A DNA stretch of 64,000 bases. Source: Datisca glomerata (Eukaryota; Streptophyta; Magnoliopsida; Cucurbitales; Datiscaceae). The translations under genes and the position numbers were made by a program. Within the stretch, counting starts at the first letter, position 1; each line of letters starts with the position of its first letter. Where the stretch lies: the NCBI GenBank assembly GCA_003255025.1, contig QANY01013656.1:682001-746000 (forward strand). Direction: 5' to 3'. Under the pieces are notes generated by a model. That model was given only the letters and a program-made list of their open reading frames with translations. It did no database searches and was not told the DNA's origin. Positions 10,641 through 22,922 of this stretch are shown here, piece after piece.

Positions 10641-11200
10641 CGGTAAGCAGGAAAATCTCACTTCTCAATTTTATGGGTTGCACTTCTTCCTTAAAGTCTA
10701 CGGCAAACATGGACGCTAGAGTATCCAGTGCATTTGCAATTTGATTATTCTATCTGGATATATGGTCAAATGTGATTACTTCAAAAGTTTGGCTTAACTT
10801 AGTTACATGTTTGTTGTAAGGTACCTGCTTGAAGTCTCTAGCTTCCCATTCCCTGTTTAGTTATCGTATCACCAATAACAAATCTCCGTACACTCGAAGC
10901 TTCCTTATCTTCATATCAAAAGCTGCTTGAATTCCCATGGAACATGCCTCATATTCTGCCACATTGTTTGTATAGTCAAAGCATAGTTTTTTCGTGAATG
11001 GGAAAAACTTTCCCTCAGGAGATATGAGAATTGCCCAATTCCATGTACTACATCATTACATGCGCCATCAAATAACATTGTCCAAAATTCTGGATCCATA
11101 TATTCTCCTTCATTTTTTAATATGACTGATATGTTCTCATCATGAAAATCAAATTTCATAGGCTCATAATCTTGCACTAGTTGATGTACCAGATAATTAG
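10641..11200 (-). pseudogene. Gypsy family B: second (archaeal-like) RNase H
   Basis: The frame at 10911-11177 contains 'FWTMLFDGACN' (first Asp). A shifted frame continues with 'NNVAEYEAC' (Glu, about 10950-10975) and 'RVYGDLLLVI' (Asp, about 10875-10895). This is the same second RNase H seen in family A, so both belong to the Tat-type group. The remaining part leads into the integrase. Confidence 0.75.
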
Positions 11201-12740
11201 CAAGTACACTTTCTTTTATTGACTTTCTCGTGACATAGACAATATCATATTCCGTGAGTAAAATTTACCATTTAGCAATTCGCCCAGAGAGTGATGGCTT
11301 TTCAAAGATATACTTGATTGGATCCATCTTTGAAATTAATCAAGTGGTGTGGTATAACATATAATGTCTAAGCCGATGAGCAACCCAGGCTAATGCAAAA
11401 CTCATTTTCTCCAACATCGAATAATTAGCATAATAATCTGTGAACCTTTTGCTTAAATAGTATATCGCTTGTTCTTTCCTTCCAGAGGCATCGTGTTGAC
11501 CAAATAAGAAACCCATGGATTTTTCTTATACTGTAAGATACAAAATGAGTGGACGCACTGGAGTTGGAGGAACAAGTATAGGCGGATTTTACAAGTATTG
11601 CTTGATCTTCTATAAAGCAATTTGGCAATCATCATTCCATCCTTCTGTATCACTTTTACGGAAAAGTTTAAATATAGGTTCACAAGTTGTAGTTAGCTGT
11701 AAGATGAACCGGACTATGTAATTTAATCTTCCCAAGAATCCTCTAACTTCCTTTTGAGTTTGAAGTGGTGGCATATCAATGATGGCTCGAACCTTGTCAT
11801 GGTCAACTTTTATTCCTTCCTTGCTCACGACAAAACCAAATAGTTTTCCTGAAGAAGCTACGAATGTACACTTTGTCAGGTTAAGTTTTAATTGGAACTC
11901 TCTCAACCGTTCAAATAGTTTTCGCAGAGTGACAGTGTGATCTTCCCCTTGACGGGATTTGGATCATATCATCAACGTACACTTTGATTTCTCTATGCAT
12001 CATATCATGAAACAATGTTACCATTGCCCGCTGGTAAGTCGCCCCTACATTCTTTAGTCAAATGACATAACTTTATAATAAAATGTACTCCAAAAAACCA
12101 TCCATGAAAGAGAAGGTTGACTGTCCTGCAGTCTTATATATTAAGACATTGATATGGGGTAATGAAAAATTATCCTTGGGGTTGCCCAATTTAAGTCTAT
12201 ATAATCGACGCACACCCTTACTTTCGCATTTTTCTTCAGCACTAGAACTATGTTAGCAACCTATTCAGGGTATCTTGCTACTTCTAAATACCCGCATCTA
12301 CTTGCTTTTTAACTTCTTCTTTGATTTGTACCAGCATGTCTGGTTTCATTTTCTGTAACTTTTGTCGCACTGGTTTACTTTCGAGTATAAGTGGTAAATG
12401 ATGAACCACGATATCAGTGTCTAGACCTTACATATCTTGGTAAGACCATGCAAAGACGTCAATATACTCTTTAAGTAATTCAATTAATTGTCGGTGACTT
12501 TGGATTGTCATAGAAGTGCTGATTTGGACTTCTTTTGTCTCTCCATCCAATCCTAAATTTATCACCTCCGTTAACTCTTGATATGGTTGAGTTATATTAT
12601 CATCCTCTTCTACCATTCTTAATATTTCCGGAGATGGTTCAAAATTATCCTCACCACTTTCATCTGACTCTACGCTAGGAATGAGATTGTCAAAGTTATT
12701 GCTTATGCTATTGTTTTCAAAATCACTATTCTTGAACCTG
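11201..12740 (-). pseudogene. Gypsy family B: reverse transcriptase and RNase H
   Basis: The start of pol is an acidic linker (to about 12740), then 'LIELLKEYIDVFAWSYQDM' (12428-12480), followed by heavily broken palm motifs. The catalytic 'VYVDDMIQ' is readable near 11960-11985. 'LKLNLTKCTFVASSGKLFGF' and 'KVRAIIDMPPLQTQKEVRGF' follow at 11720-11900. The ordinary RNase H occupies about 11300-11600 ('MGFLFGQHD', 'YYLSKRF', 'RLRHYMLYHT'), in other frames. More decayed than the family A copy. Confidence 0.85.
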
Positions 12741-12980
12741 AATCAGATTATTGGATGAAAGGAAGATGAGAAAAGAAAATAAATAATGCATGAGTATGAA
12801 CAACATTTCAAAAATGAAAAAAGTAGACATAAAAGGAAGAACAAAAAGAACTAGAATTGTATTTATCATTATCAAAAGGACACGAAACATGTTTTTAGAC
12901 TCTCATTCAAAGAGATGACATGAAATAGACGAGAAAATAGGCCCATAACAACGAAATTCCTATGGCATTGGGTAGAATCA
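12741..12980. other. Gypsy B spacer between G-patch linker and RT
   Basis: AT-rich, no open frame worth noting; part of the decayed pro-pol linker. Confidence 0.35.
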
Positions 12981-13457
12981 TTAGAATTTTGGCATGAACA
13001 CATTACTCTTGAAAATTTCCGAGAAGCACTGGTAGCTCGGTGACATCCCAATTGTTAAGCTCATGATCTGAATCGTATCGAGAACCAAGTCTTCTGTACT
13101 TGCACTTGATGATTTTTCCAAGATTGTGGATATTGAAAGATGGGCGATATCATCTTCAAGGTCGTACTGCTCTACTGTAACCAGTTTTTTGAATGAAATT
13201 CCCCCACTTCTGAAGGATTCAGAAGTATGGGGTATAATTGCCATTTTCATATCGAATTCTCCATTTTCGAGCCTAGCAATCCTCTTTTCTTTCTTTTGAG
13301 CTTCCACCCTTCCTCTATCAGTCTTGGTCGGTCTATATCCAAGCCCAAACCTTTGCTCATTCTTGTCCCACTCGATTAACTTATTTATGCGTTGATGCTT
13401 AACCCTGAGTCCTTTGCCTGGCTTGTATCCCTCTTTTATAATCAACTTTGCCACCAT
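12981..13457 (-). pseudogene. Gypsy family B: G-patch-like pro-pol linker
   Basis: The frame has a glycine-rich G-patch-like stretch, 'EGYKPGKGLRVKHQ' near its start and 'RFGLGYRPTKTD' soon after, with a basic/acidic tail. Such G-patch segments are found between protease and RT in some plant Ty3/gypsy polyproteins. It sits between protease (13618 upward) and RT (below 12740), in family position. A nucleic-acid-binding role is inferred from the family, not shown here. Confidence 0.65.
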
Positions 13458-14181
13458 CTAAGATGCTTTTGATAGGCTTGATGTTGGAGCAAGTTTCCTA
13501 CTAGCAACAAATGTGGTGTTCGCAATATCAAATGAATGAAATGAGCACTCCAATGCTTCTGCTGCTGCCTCAACATATGGCATGGTAGCCGACTTGCATA
13601 CCAATAAATCTTCTTTCCTATATACAAATGTGTTTATGATCCATTATAAATTTCAGCTTCTGATGTAAGGAAGACGGGATTGCCCCGACAGAGTGAATCC
13701 ATGACCGACTTAAAAGAAAAGTGTATGCTGGATTTATGTCCATCACTTGGAAAACAATATTGAATAGACATGACCCGATTTGAATTTGTATCTCTATGCC
13801 TCCGACTACTTCTCTTCGCGTACCGTCGAATGCTCTTACTATCATAATGCTCGGTCGCATATGTGGCACGTCCACAAGGAGCTTTGCTAGTATGGATCTT
13901 GGCATTACATTTAGAGACGATCCGTTATCAATAAATACTTTTACAACAACATAATCCCTACATTTAACAGATATATGTAGAGCTCTGGTGTGTCCAGTAC
14001 CATCTGCAGGGATTTCATCATTTGTGAAAATGATAAAATTTGGTGCGATAATATTTTCCACAATTCGACTCAACTTCTCCACCGTAAGGTCATGACAGAC
14101 ATATGCTTGATTGAAAACCTTCAATAATGCTTGGCGATGTGTGACAATTCTGAAAGAGTGATAGTAAAGATATGTGAGCAT
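13458..14181 (-). pseudogene. Gypsy family B: aspartic protease
   Basis: A 187-codon frame at 13618-14181 carries the retropepsin core: 'KVFIDNGSSLNVMPRSIL' holds the active-site D-N-G-S, followed by 'VRAFDGTRREVVGGIEIQI' and 'FQVMDINPAYTFLLSRSWIH', a typical plant gypsy protease flap and C-terminus. The second G-R-P-W-I type motif reads 'SRSWIH'. A shifted frame, 13458-13627, links it to the G-patch segment. This is the best preserved domain of the element. Confidence 0.88.
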
Positions 14182-16381
14182 GTACGCGATTAAGTTGTTC
14201 TATCACCTTATACTCGCTTTGCTTGATGAGCTTAAAAAATTCATATACTTCTTCTTCAGACACTGCTATTTCTTTCTCAGTACCTCTTATTATATCCAGG
14301 TCTATCACTTGGCCGCCATGCATTTCTCCTTGGAACTCATGACCATTGTCGCCTTCTTTGGGTTTCCCTTTCCTTTTCCTTTCAAACACATCATCTTTAT
14401 CCGTTTTCAAAACTTCCGGCGTGTAGCATCTACCACTCCTCATCATCCCACCTACTCCCGAAATATTAGTTATGGGGAGATCGATGTCTGATGGATTTAG
14501 CGCTTGCATTTTATCATTACCGCTTATAATAACCTCATATTCGTATGTCCATGGTACTGCTCTTGAATCTTTGTAAGCAAATGCACCAGAGCATAAGACA
14601 TAGTTGTGCGAGTTGACTTTTCCTCAAAATGTATTGTGAGAGGTTTTGGGATATAGGACGACACTTCAACATTAACTTCAGATGATCCTTTAGTTATCAT
14701 GAGGACTAAAGAATCATCTTCCTGGTATTCCCTTTCTCTTTTATGACTTATTGTAAGTACCTTTGCATCCAACAACTTTTGCACTTCCATTTTAAAATCA
14801 GCACATTCCTCAATTGAATGCCCCATCACATTCTAATAAAACAAACAATCAAAGTCATGCATATACTCTTAGAAACGCCTTCATCCTTTGAGCGTGTTGG
14901 GTAGATGTACCTTGCTTTAGAAAGAAGATGGAAAAGTATTTCCATTGATGTGCTCACATCTTCCACGTCATTCTTTCCATATGAAAAATATTCCTCAATT
15001 GCATTTACGGTAGGATTCCCATGATTTGGTAGAGGGTTGGAATTGATATCTGGGTTCCCATTAGCCTTTTTGAAATTCAACCATCCAGCCTTGATCAATG
15101 CATGTACTCTACCTTTTAATGCTGTGAAATTCTCAGTCGAATGTCCCACTGCTCCTATATGATAACCACAACGAGCAGTCTGATCATACCACCTTGGGTA
15201 TGGTGGCTGTAGAGGTTCATAAAGAATTGGCACCAATTGATTATTCTATATCAATTGTGGTAAGAGTTCTGTATATGACATGGGGATTGGATCATATTGG
15301 ACAAACATTGATTAGTTCTATTTCCCCTCAGAGGCTGATCAGCCTGACCAACATTTTGCTGGTGAGTCCGTGGTCTAAAATCGGGTCTCAAGTTGTTTTG
15401 AAATGCTGATCGTTAAGAGTGATAATTGTACAGAATTCGTGAGGTACTTGCCACATATGATGTCACAGATTTAGGTCCTTCACTATACTTTGGAAATCCT
15501 GGCCTTGGGTTTGTAGCTTGTGATGGGTACCCAAAATTGATCATCTGTAGATCCCCTTCTTTTCGCTTCAACAACGGCCCTTTTTACGGATGATGTATCT
15601 AATACGACTTCCAAAAATCCTTCCATTCTTTACCCCATCTTCAATCCTTTCACCAATCACTATAATGTCAGATAAGTTGTTTGAACCGTTTCTAATCATC
15701 CTATCGTAGAATGGAGATCTCAATGTGTTGATAAATACTGTAGCCATCTCATTTTCTGACAAAGGGGGTGTACTTGAGCAACTAATTCCCTCCACCTCTG
15801 CACATATTCTTTAAAGCCTTCAGTAGGCTTTTTCTACATCCTTTGTAGATCCAGACGATCAGGAGCCATGTCTATGTTATACTTGTATTGTCTTAAAAAT
15901 GCATCAGTTAAATCTTTCCACCCCTGAATATATTGGTTATCCAATTGGATATACCAGCGAGATGCAACCCCCTCAAGCTATCTTGAAAGAACAACTTATC
16001 ATCATTTGCACAAACAACCATATTTCTACAGTACATAATAAGGTGACTTCTCGGGCATGTACTACCATCATATTTTTCAAACTCATGTAGTTTGAATTTG
16101 TGTGGGATGGCTACATCTGGGACCAAACATAATTGGGTGGCATCAATGGTACCATATATATCTGACCCTTCAATGGCGCATAATCTTTCCTCTAAAACGT
16201 CTAACTTATCTTTCGACAACGGGTCTTCGCTTGGTTTAGTAACAAGCCTCTGCCCCTTTAGGTCATCAACATCGGGTATGATGATTGGCTCATTAGCTAG
16301 TTCTCCTTGTGGAGTGAAAGCTTGGTTGTGGATAGGTGCCATTGTGGACGAGTTGTACCCAATTTTTACTGTCTGCATCAT
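14182..16381 (-). pseudogene. Gypsy family B: gag
   Basis: The capsid gene. The N-terminal frame 15908-16381 starts 'MMQTVKIGYN' and contains 'IPHKFKLHEFEKYDGSTCPR', the Retrotrans_gag entry motif. The next frame, 15568-15795, has 'SENEMATVFINTL' and 'FYDRMI'. Further on, 14826-15236 has a knuckle-like 'ARCGYHIGAVGHSTENF' and 14524-14829 has 'MGHSIEECADFKMEVQKLL', both repeated Cys/His-poor knuckle remnants typical of this lineage. There are many frameshifts. Gag and protease appear to have been one long frame. Confidence 0.82.
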
Positions 16382-16899
16382 TTCCTAGACATTTAGAAAT
16401 AAATAGTACTGGTGGTGAAGCATGCTGAAAGTGGTCGGTCTGATGACATTGATAGGTTCGAGTGAACCTTGGAGGGTAAGGTGGAGTATCGTTTGGCAGT
16501 TGATTTTGTGATGATTGATCCCTTTGTGGACTTTCAAGACAAACTTTTCCCTTACTCGCGGCGAGGAGCTCTAGGACTCTGACCCTAACTTGAGCTCACA
16601 TTCGATAGGGATGTCGGAGTTGACGGGTTATCTTTGAAAAGTTTTCTTAAATAAATAACAATAAAATAATGAGATGGTAGATTTTGCTAATGAAGAAGAA
16701 TAAATAATAATAATAATGACAGTAAATTTATGCATGATAAATGATATTGCGCAAAGTGAAAGTCCAAAAGTACTCAATTTTATTCAATTAGTAGAGCCAT
16801 CCACTACATTTGAGAATGTAGAAGTCAACTACACTACTCCGCAATATGAGTTTATATAAAAGGACCAAAATTACCCAAATCTCAGTTGATTTCTTCCAA
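16382..16899. other. Spacer between ORF1 and gag of gypsy B
   Basis: No clear open frame. By layout this separates the extra ORF1 from gag, as in Ogre-like elements. Confidence 0.4.
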
Positions 16900-18959
16900 A
16901 AAGTTAGACAAGTTCTCCCCATTAGGATGGATTAGAAAAACACCATTTTTCCAAAAATAATGCTTGTTCCGTCAAATTACTCGCTCTCACAGCCACGCCT
17001 TTAAGCCATTCTATAGCCTGCCTTGATCGTTGTCGAATCAAGTCGTGCTCTTGTTCCAGTAATTGTACTCATATCTCAGTGCGTTGACATTAGCATCATT
17101 ATTTCTTGCCAATTTCTCTGTCACGTTCTGATACGCTCTAACTTGGTGCTCAAGGCATGCAATGACTTTCAATAGTTCTTCACTATTCTTTCTAACTTTT
17201 TGATTCTTTAAATCAACTTGTAAATGATCAGTGATTCGTCATAATGAGTCATATTGTTTTTTCTAACTAACGATGTACACATTCTTCTTATCGACGGCCT
17301 CCTTAACCTTTTTTAAAACCTCTTGTACAAGCTTATTTTTCCTTTCTAGCTTCGTGATTCCAGTCTTGTTCATAGATTACCACTTGCAAATTCTCATTGT
17401 CCTCTGCCATCTTTCTAATTTTGTTGTTCAGCTTGCAACTCTAAGTTTTTCCACTTCAGATTTCTTGATCCTTACATTGTTTCTCAAATCTCTGAGTTAT
17501 TTTTCCAGCTTCGATCCTGTGTTTGCCAGAAAAGTTCATCTCGACTGTTAAACTTCTGTTTTCTTCCAAGAGAGCTAAAATTCTTTTGACGCTCCTCATA
17601 TAACTCATCCCATTCTTGTTTTTTAACAATCTCCTGATGAGCTTCTAGTAACTTGTGTGATTGTAAATCCTCAACCGGTAAGGTAATAGTTACTTTACCT
17701 TTGCTCTCAAGTCACGTTTCATACTCCTTTGTGCAATTCATGTGATTCTTCTCATTTCGCGTCCTTCTCATTATTTTACAAGCTCCAATTAGCTGCTGCA
17801 ATTTTCGTTCAATATCTTGAGAATCATAACTGGTCTCAATGTCCTTTAATGAATGTGTGGCAGAGACAAACTGTCTCATGTATAATTGACGGAGCACCAT
17901 TAGTGGAGCGTAACTAGTAAAACCCCATAGTCCAGGGAGCGGGAACCATTGATAGTCGCCGCATCTGTGGATCATCGATGTCAATGACATTCATTGGACT
18001 TTCCAGATAACATCATCATCTTTCAACTTTGATAGTTGTGAGAGCCACACCTATTTTGTGGAAAATTGAGGATTCTATTTGGCCATTCCAAATTCTGCAA
18101 TGGGGATTCTCGTCTTCATCCATGGACTTGGAAACTTAACTTGAGGACATTTAAAATCCAGTGGACATCTTAGATGGCTAAGAATTCAAATACACAAAAG
18201 AGATGGAGAGCCGATGAACTTCCCTTTTCTAAGCATTCGTATGTGATTTAAGGAACGAAAAGTCTCAGCTAGAATTGAGATAATAGGGGTAACACCATGT
18301 TCAACTTGCAGGAACATTTTTATCACTTTATCATCCATATAACCTTGATTCTTTGGAAAAAACACGGTGCCATATATACACAGAGCATAAAGAGCCATAC
18401 CTTTATCTTCCTTTAAGACATTTTGGGTGAGATCTAGGAGGTAATCCAACGGCCCACACTTATTCTCCCTTTTAACTTTCAACCTTTTCTCAATCTCAGA
18501 TGCATGGACAGTACCCAAGAGCTTGGATAAAGCTCTCTTCAATGTGAGCTTTTTTTCATAATTATAAACTTTATATGTGCTTTGCAGCGAGACGTTCAGT
18601 AGGGCTTGATATTCTTCTATTGTAGGAGTAAGATCAATTATTCCAAAGATGAAACATCTGTACAGAGGGTCCCAGAAATGCATTAAAGCCTTAAGAACGG
18701 GAGCGTTGACTGTAATATATACATAAGATAAGCGATGTGATCATATTTTTCGACAAACAAAACTTTTCTGCTCTGGTGAAAAATCCTGCCATATCTTCTT
18801 CAACCTCTCCAAGTCAGTGTGTGAGAACTCTATCTTAGTGATTGAAGGTAGAAGAACGATATCCTCCTTTTTCAGACAATCTCCTTTTCATTTTTACGTT
18901 TCCTCTGACCATTGGGCTACTGTAACTTGATGTTCTATCACACTCAGAGTAGAAGTCAT
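16900..18959 (-). pseudogene. Gypsy family B: extra ORF1 (DUF7745-like plus coiled coil)
   Basis: An extra gene upstream of gag. The start ATG is at 18959. The first conserved block, about 18186-18700, reads 'ALMHFWDPLYRCFIFG..DLTPTIEEYQALL', which I recognise as the DUF7745 domain found at the front of some plant gypsy elements. A second block at 17712-17990 has 'GDYQWFPLPGLWGFTSYAPLM' and 'RRTRNEKN'. From about 17600 down to 17250 the frame is rich in E, K, L and Q and reads as a coiled coil. Function is unknown. Stops and frameshifts are scattered through it. An ORF1 ahead of gag is characteristic of Ogre-like Tat elements. Confidence 0.75.
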
Positions 18960-19594
18960 GTCTCTAAAATATGAATGAATTGAGTACTTCTTTACAATCC
19001 CTATCACGCAGTATGATGCATGTATGCAAAAAAGAAAGACGAAGTCAGAAGTGAAATAATGGGGAAGAAAAGAAATGTTTAAAGAGCGTAGGACATATAT
19101 ACATGAACGAAATTAGTCATGATATCATAATTAAGTAGAATCTCTATTTATATCAAACATTGATCATGAGATGGGGTCTAAGAACAAAATGCTTGTATGG
19201 TTGGGCTCTCAAATCTCTTAATAGGCTCTCAGATTATCCTCACTATTATCCGAATGGAGTAACGGGCCCCCAAATAGTATCTCGAAAAGGGTCGACCTAA
19301 GTGAGAACTTTCATGAGCCTGGACGGGAACCGCAGTTCCACGAAAGCATTCCACTACTCATTCTCACTAATCCTAAAGGGAAAGCCCGGGTACAAGGTTA
19401 GTGTATATGTGTGAAATTAAAAAGTATGTAAAGAAATATACTTCGTAAAAAAAGAACTATATACAACTAAAAGCATGGATTAGAAAAAAAAACAATGAAT
19501 CAAATAAACAAACAAAGAATCAAATAAAATGATAGCATATGATGAAATTTGGCTTGACTCTCTATCGATCTAAAAATGGTTAGACCAATTGTTT
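18960..19594 (-). other. Gypsy B 5' leader
   Basis: Untranslated sequence between the primer site and ORF1; no open frame of note. Confidence 0.5.
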
Positions 19595-19613
19595 GTCCCC
19601 AATGGAGTCGCCA
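19595..19613 (-). promoter_or_regulatory. Gypsy B primer-binding site
   Basis: On the minus strand it reads tggcgactccattggggac, three bases inside the LTR end. Ogre-type elements use a PBS of this form, described as matching a tRNA-Arg 3' end. I infer the tRNA identity and have not matched it to a tRNA sequence. Confidence 0.7.
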
Positions 19614-19616
19614 AGT

Positions 19617-21315
19617 TGTCACAACGTACATGCGTCGCGGAGCCGCGATTGAAAAATTATTTTTGAAAAAAGAAATTTAGAGTCGTCACCAATCATTTTA
19701 GGGCATGATTGGTCACCCAATCGAGTTGATGATAAATATGTATGATAAATTTAAAAAGAATATGTAGAGCAAAAATAATGAAACAATACATAAAATAATT
19801 AAAAAATATACAAAAATAAATAAAAACAAACCAATAATATCCATTAAAATAATAGAAAAAATAAACAAAAACAAAAAAGCAAAAAAGAAATAAAATTCAA
19901 ACAACAAAAAAACAAAAAAAATTCAAAAAAACAATAAAATACAAAAAAATAATAACAAAAAAAATTACATAGTCACCCTTTGTTTTTTTTTAATTTCGTT
20001 TTTTAAATATATATATATATATGAAAAAATCTGTTTAATTTCATATATAATTGTCATGAGCATGCTATTTTTGACTACATAGTCTATTAGTTACCATTTT
20101 TCATTTCTTTCCTCAATACTAATCAAATAGAAAAAGAATGATCATGGATGAAAACTAATTTAAACAAGTGTCACTAAATAAAAATAAATAATTTTGTTTG
20201 GGATATAAATATACCATTTTTTTTAATTTTGGCTACTTAGCTCACTAATCACCAATTTTTTTCTTCCTTCATTGCTAGGAATGATCATGGATGATAACTA
20301 GTTTAAATAAGTGTCACTAAAAAAAATAATAAAACTTTCAAAATAAAATAATTTTTGTTTGGGATATAAATATATACCATTTTTTATTTTAGACCACTTT
20401 CACTAATTACCATTTTTCCTTTCTTCATTCATTGCTAGGAATGATTATGGATGGTAACTAGTTCAAACAAGTGTCACAAAAATGATGAACAAAAATTAAA
20501 AAGAAAAGAAGAAAAGACTTGTATGAGCATAAAAAAAATCAAAACTTAAATATTTGCGTAATCTTGTATAGAGGTTTTACTCTCTATTTTATGCATTTTT
20601 ATATATGAGAAATTATCATATGATATATTTTCATCAAATATACATTTTCAACCCATTAAATGGTTGATTCACATTGAGTTAATTTTACACCCTTCAAAAG
20701 CTCTAGACTCATCCTCATTGATTGAGTTGACAACAAAAACATCTCATTATCAAACTTGTAGAGAAATAAACAATACATGGAAATAAAACTTAAGATTAAG
20801 AGTACGAGAAATGATAAAGAATGAGCAAACAACTTATGTATGGAAAAGGAAACAAAGAAATATCAATTACATGAGTATGAAGAAGGGAGATGATGAATAA
20901 TAATGAACAAGATATATTGTAAGCTAAAATGCAAGGAATTTGAACTACCTTAATAGAAAGAATAGGAGAAGATGAAAAACGAATAAAAATGAAAACTTTC
21001 TTTCTCTCCCTTTTAAAAAAAAGTCTCCTATTTTCTCAAGACCTCTATTTCTCTCTCTAAAATCCCTTCTCTTTCTCACTCTCGAAATCCATTTTTTCAA
21101 GTGAAGACCTCCCCTCTATTTATAGGCAAACTTAGAGCTTCACTTTTTATTTTTAGACCTTTTGTTCCCTTTTTATTTTTTAGTCCTTGGACAATTCTTC
21201 CTATTTTTAAGCATTGAGCTATTTTTCAAATCATATATATAGTCTTAGACTAGTATAAGGGCAAAAAAAAATTATATTTTTAAAGTATTGGACTGGACAA
21301 AATACGGTATCTACA
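19617..21315 (-). repeat. Gypsy B 5' LTR (about 1.7 kb)
   Basis: On the minus strand the LTR begins TGTAGATACCGTATTTTGTCC-like at 21315 and ends ..GTACGTTGTGACA at 19617, giving proper TG..CA ends. The PBS follows three bases later. A TATA box (ctataaat, minus strand) lies at 21118-21125, inside a pyrimidine-rich tract. The element's other LTR is not in the window. Its outer end at 21315/21316 abuts copia C1 LTR sequence ('atcatcttacaag', seen uninterrupted as 'atgatcttacaag' at 29328-29340), proving insertion into that LTR. Confidence 0.88.
20090..20480 (-). repeat. Three sub-repeats of about 160 bp inside the gypsy B LTR
   Basis: The block 'ggaatgatcatggatg..aactagtttaaa..aagtgtcac', followed by 'ttgtttgggatataaatat', occurs at about 20135-20225, 20278-20378 and 20438-20477 (the last partial). 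Its leader 'tcactaat..accatttttc' repeats with it. Confidence 0.75.
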
Positions 21316-22908
21316 ATCATCTTACAAGATTTAGAATCCATGCTTTCCTAACGGATCATATATTGGTTCTCTTAAATGTTAACTCTGGAACTGAATGGTT
21401 ATTGAGCACAAATTTATAATAAAATTATAAATTACTCATTCACTAATGGATTAATGTTACTTAAAGATCAAAAAGTAATTGGAAGGGTAAAACGGTAATG
21501 TTGACCATTCTAATTGATGAACCGTAAAATGATTATGTCAGTTGACTACATGAGAATACTCTATAAATATAATCTATAATCTCTAATAGTACAATTTCAT
21601 ATTTATAGTGGAGTAATAATGAAATTAATAAATAAGATTATTTAATTAATAATCTGATTTATTGGAGCTTAGGATTGTAAGTCCATGATCCTCAAGTCAC
21701 CTCTATACTACGCAGTATATGGTGTGAATATTTCAGGACAAGAGAAAAGGACTAACTTGCAAAGGATTTTTTATTCTAGAATAAATACATAATTATGAGA
21801 TAATTATGTGTGATTAAATAATTATGAATTGATTAATTGAATTATATATATAAATGTAATTTTCAGAAATTATATATATAAATAATTATCGATTATTTTT
21901 TTAATTATCGATAAGTTAGACAAAATATCTAATTTATAAAATTAGATAATCAAATTATTATTAGATAATAATTTAGATCAACTAAATCTATTATTTGTGA
22001 AATAACTGATAATTTAGTTGATAGAGATAATCAAATATGTTAATTTTGAATTATCTAATATCTAGATATTTATCTGATTAAAATAAATATTTAATTCATA
22101 GTAATTATCACGTGACGCTATAGTAGTGAGGTTCAACACTGTGCTGCCTCACGGCACACTACATTGCCATGTGACACTGCAGTTATGCACAATTATACAG
22201 TATGTCCCACTGCATTGGGCAATTTGAAATTAAAGATTACTTTATTAATTTTAATATCCATAAATATCTGATACGCCATTATCAAGAAATATATACATAT
22301 GTTATTCTGATGGATTTAATTAAAAAGTTCAGTTGAATCAGTTCCTAAATTCATCAACCAGATAATTGAGTTGAGAACATAATTGCTCATGGTGATTTTT
22401 CTCTACGATTAATAGTTGATCAAATCTCAAAAAGAATATTTATCGTGTTCTTTTAAAGAATCATCTCACAAAATTCTTTCTCAGTAAATATCTAGATCTC
22501 ATGTGTTGAGAACATTTAGAGCAAAAAATGTCTCGTTATATTCTACGTGCCCACACACCGTCCTAGTGCGTTGATGATTGACTTGGAAGATCTTGGTGTA
22601 GATCTCAGAGTCTACTGATCATTGAAATAGTATCGTGGGAGAGAGGATCGATCAATTTTGCTAGGATGCTTGATTTAGACTACGAGAGCTATATGATTAG
22701 ACTACGAGAGGTATATGATTCCTAATCTTTTATGTTGTAGATTTAATATATAAATATATAATGAATCCTGATTGGAAATAGTTTTCAATAAAAGTTTTTA
22801 TTTATGAAAATCGTTGCGTCGTGCTTGTTCTCATGTTTATCGAAAAATATTCATTTTTATTAATTTTTTGCAAACGTCTTCGCTGCGTCTGCGCCAAGTT
22901 TTCCAACA
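21316..22908 (+). repeat. Copia C1 5' LTR (left part lost)
   Basis: Matches the 3' LTR from about 29328 onward (cttacaagattt..ggaatcca, the 'actacgcag' block near 21710 and 29769, and the cacgtg block near 22110). It ends ..ttttccaaca at 22908, just before the PBS. The first roughly 570 bp are missing, because gypsy B is inserted at the left boundary and the displaced part is not found beyond it. Confidence 0.85.
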
Positions 22909-22909
22909 A

Positions 22910-22922
22910 TTGATATCATAGT
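22910..22922 (+). promoter_or_regulatory. Copia C1 primer-binding site (degenerate initiator-Met type)
   Basis: ttgatatcatagt after the LTR end, a decayed form of tggtatcagagc, the usual site complementary to initiator tRNA-Met in plant copia elements. Confidence 0.65.
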
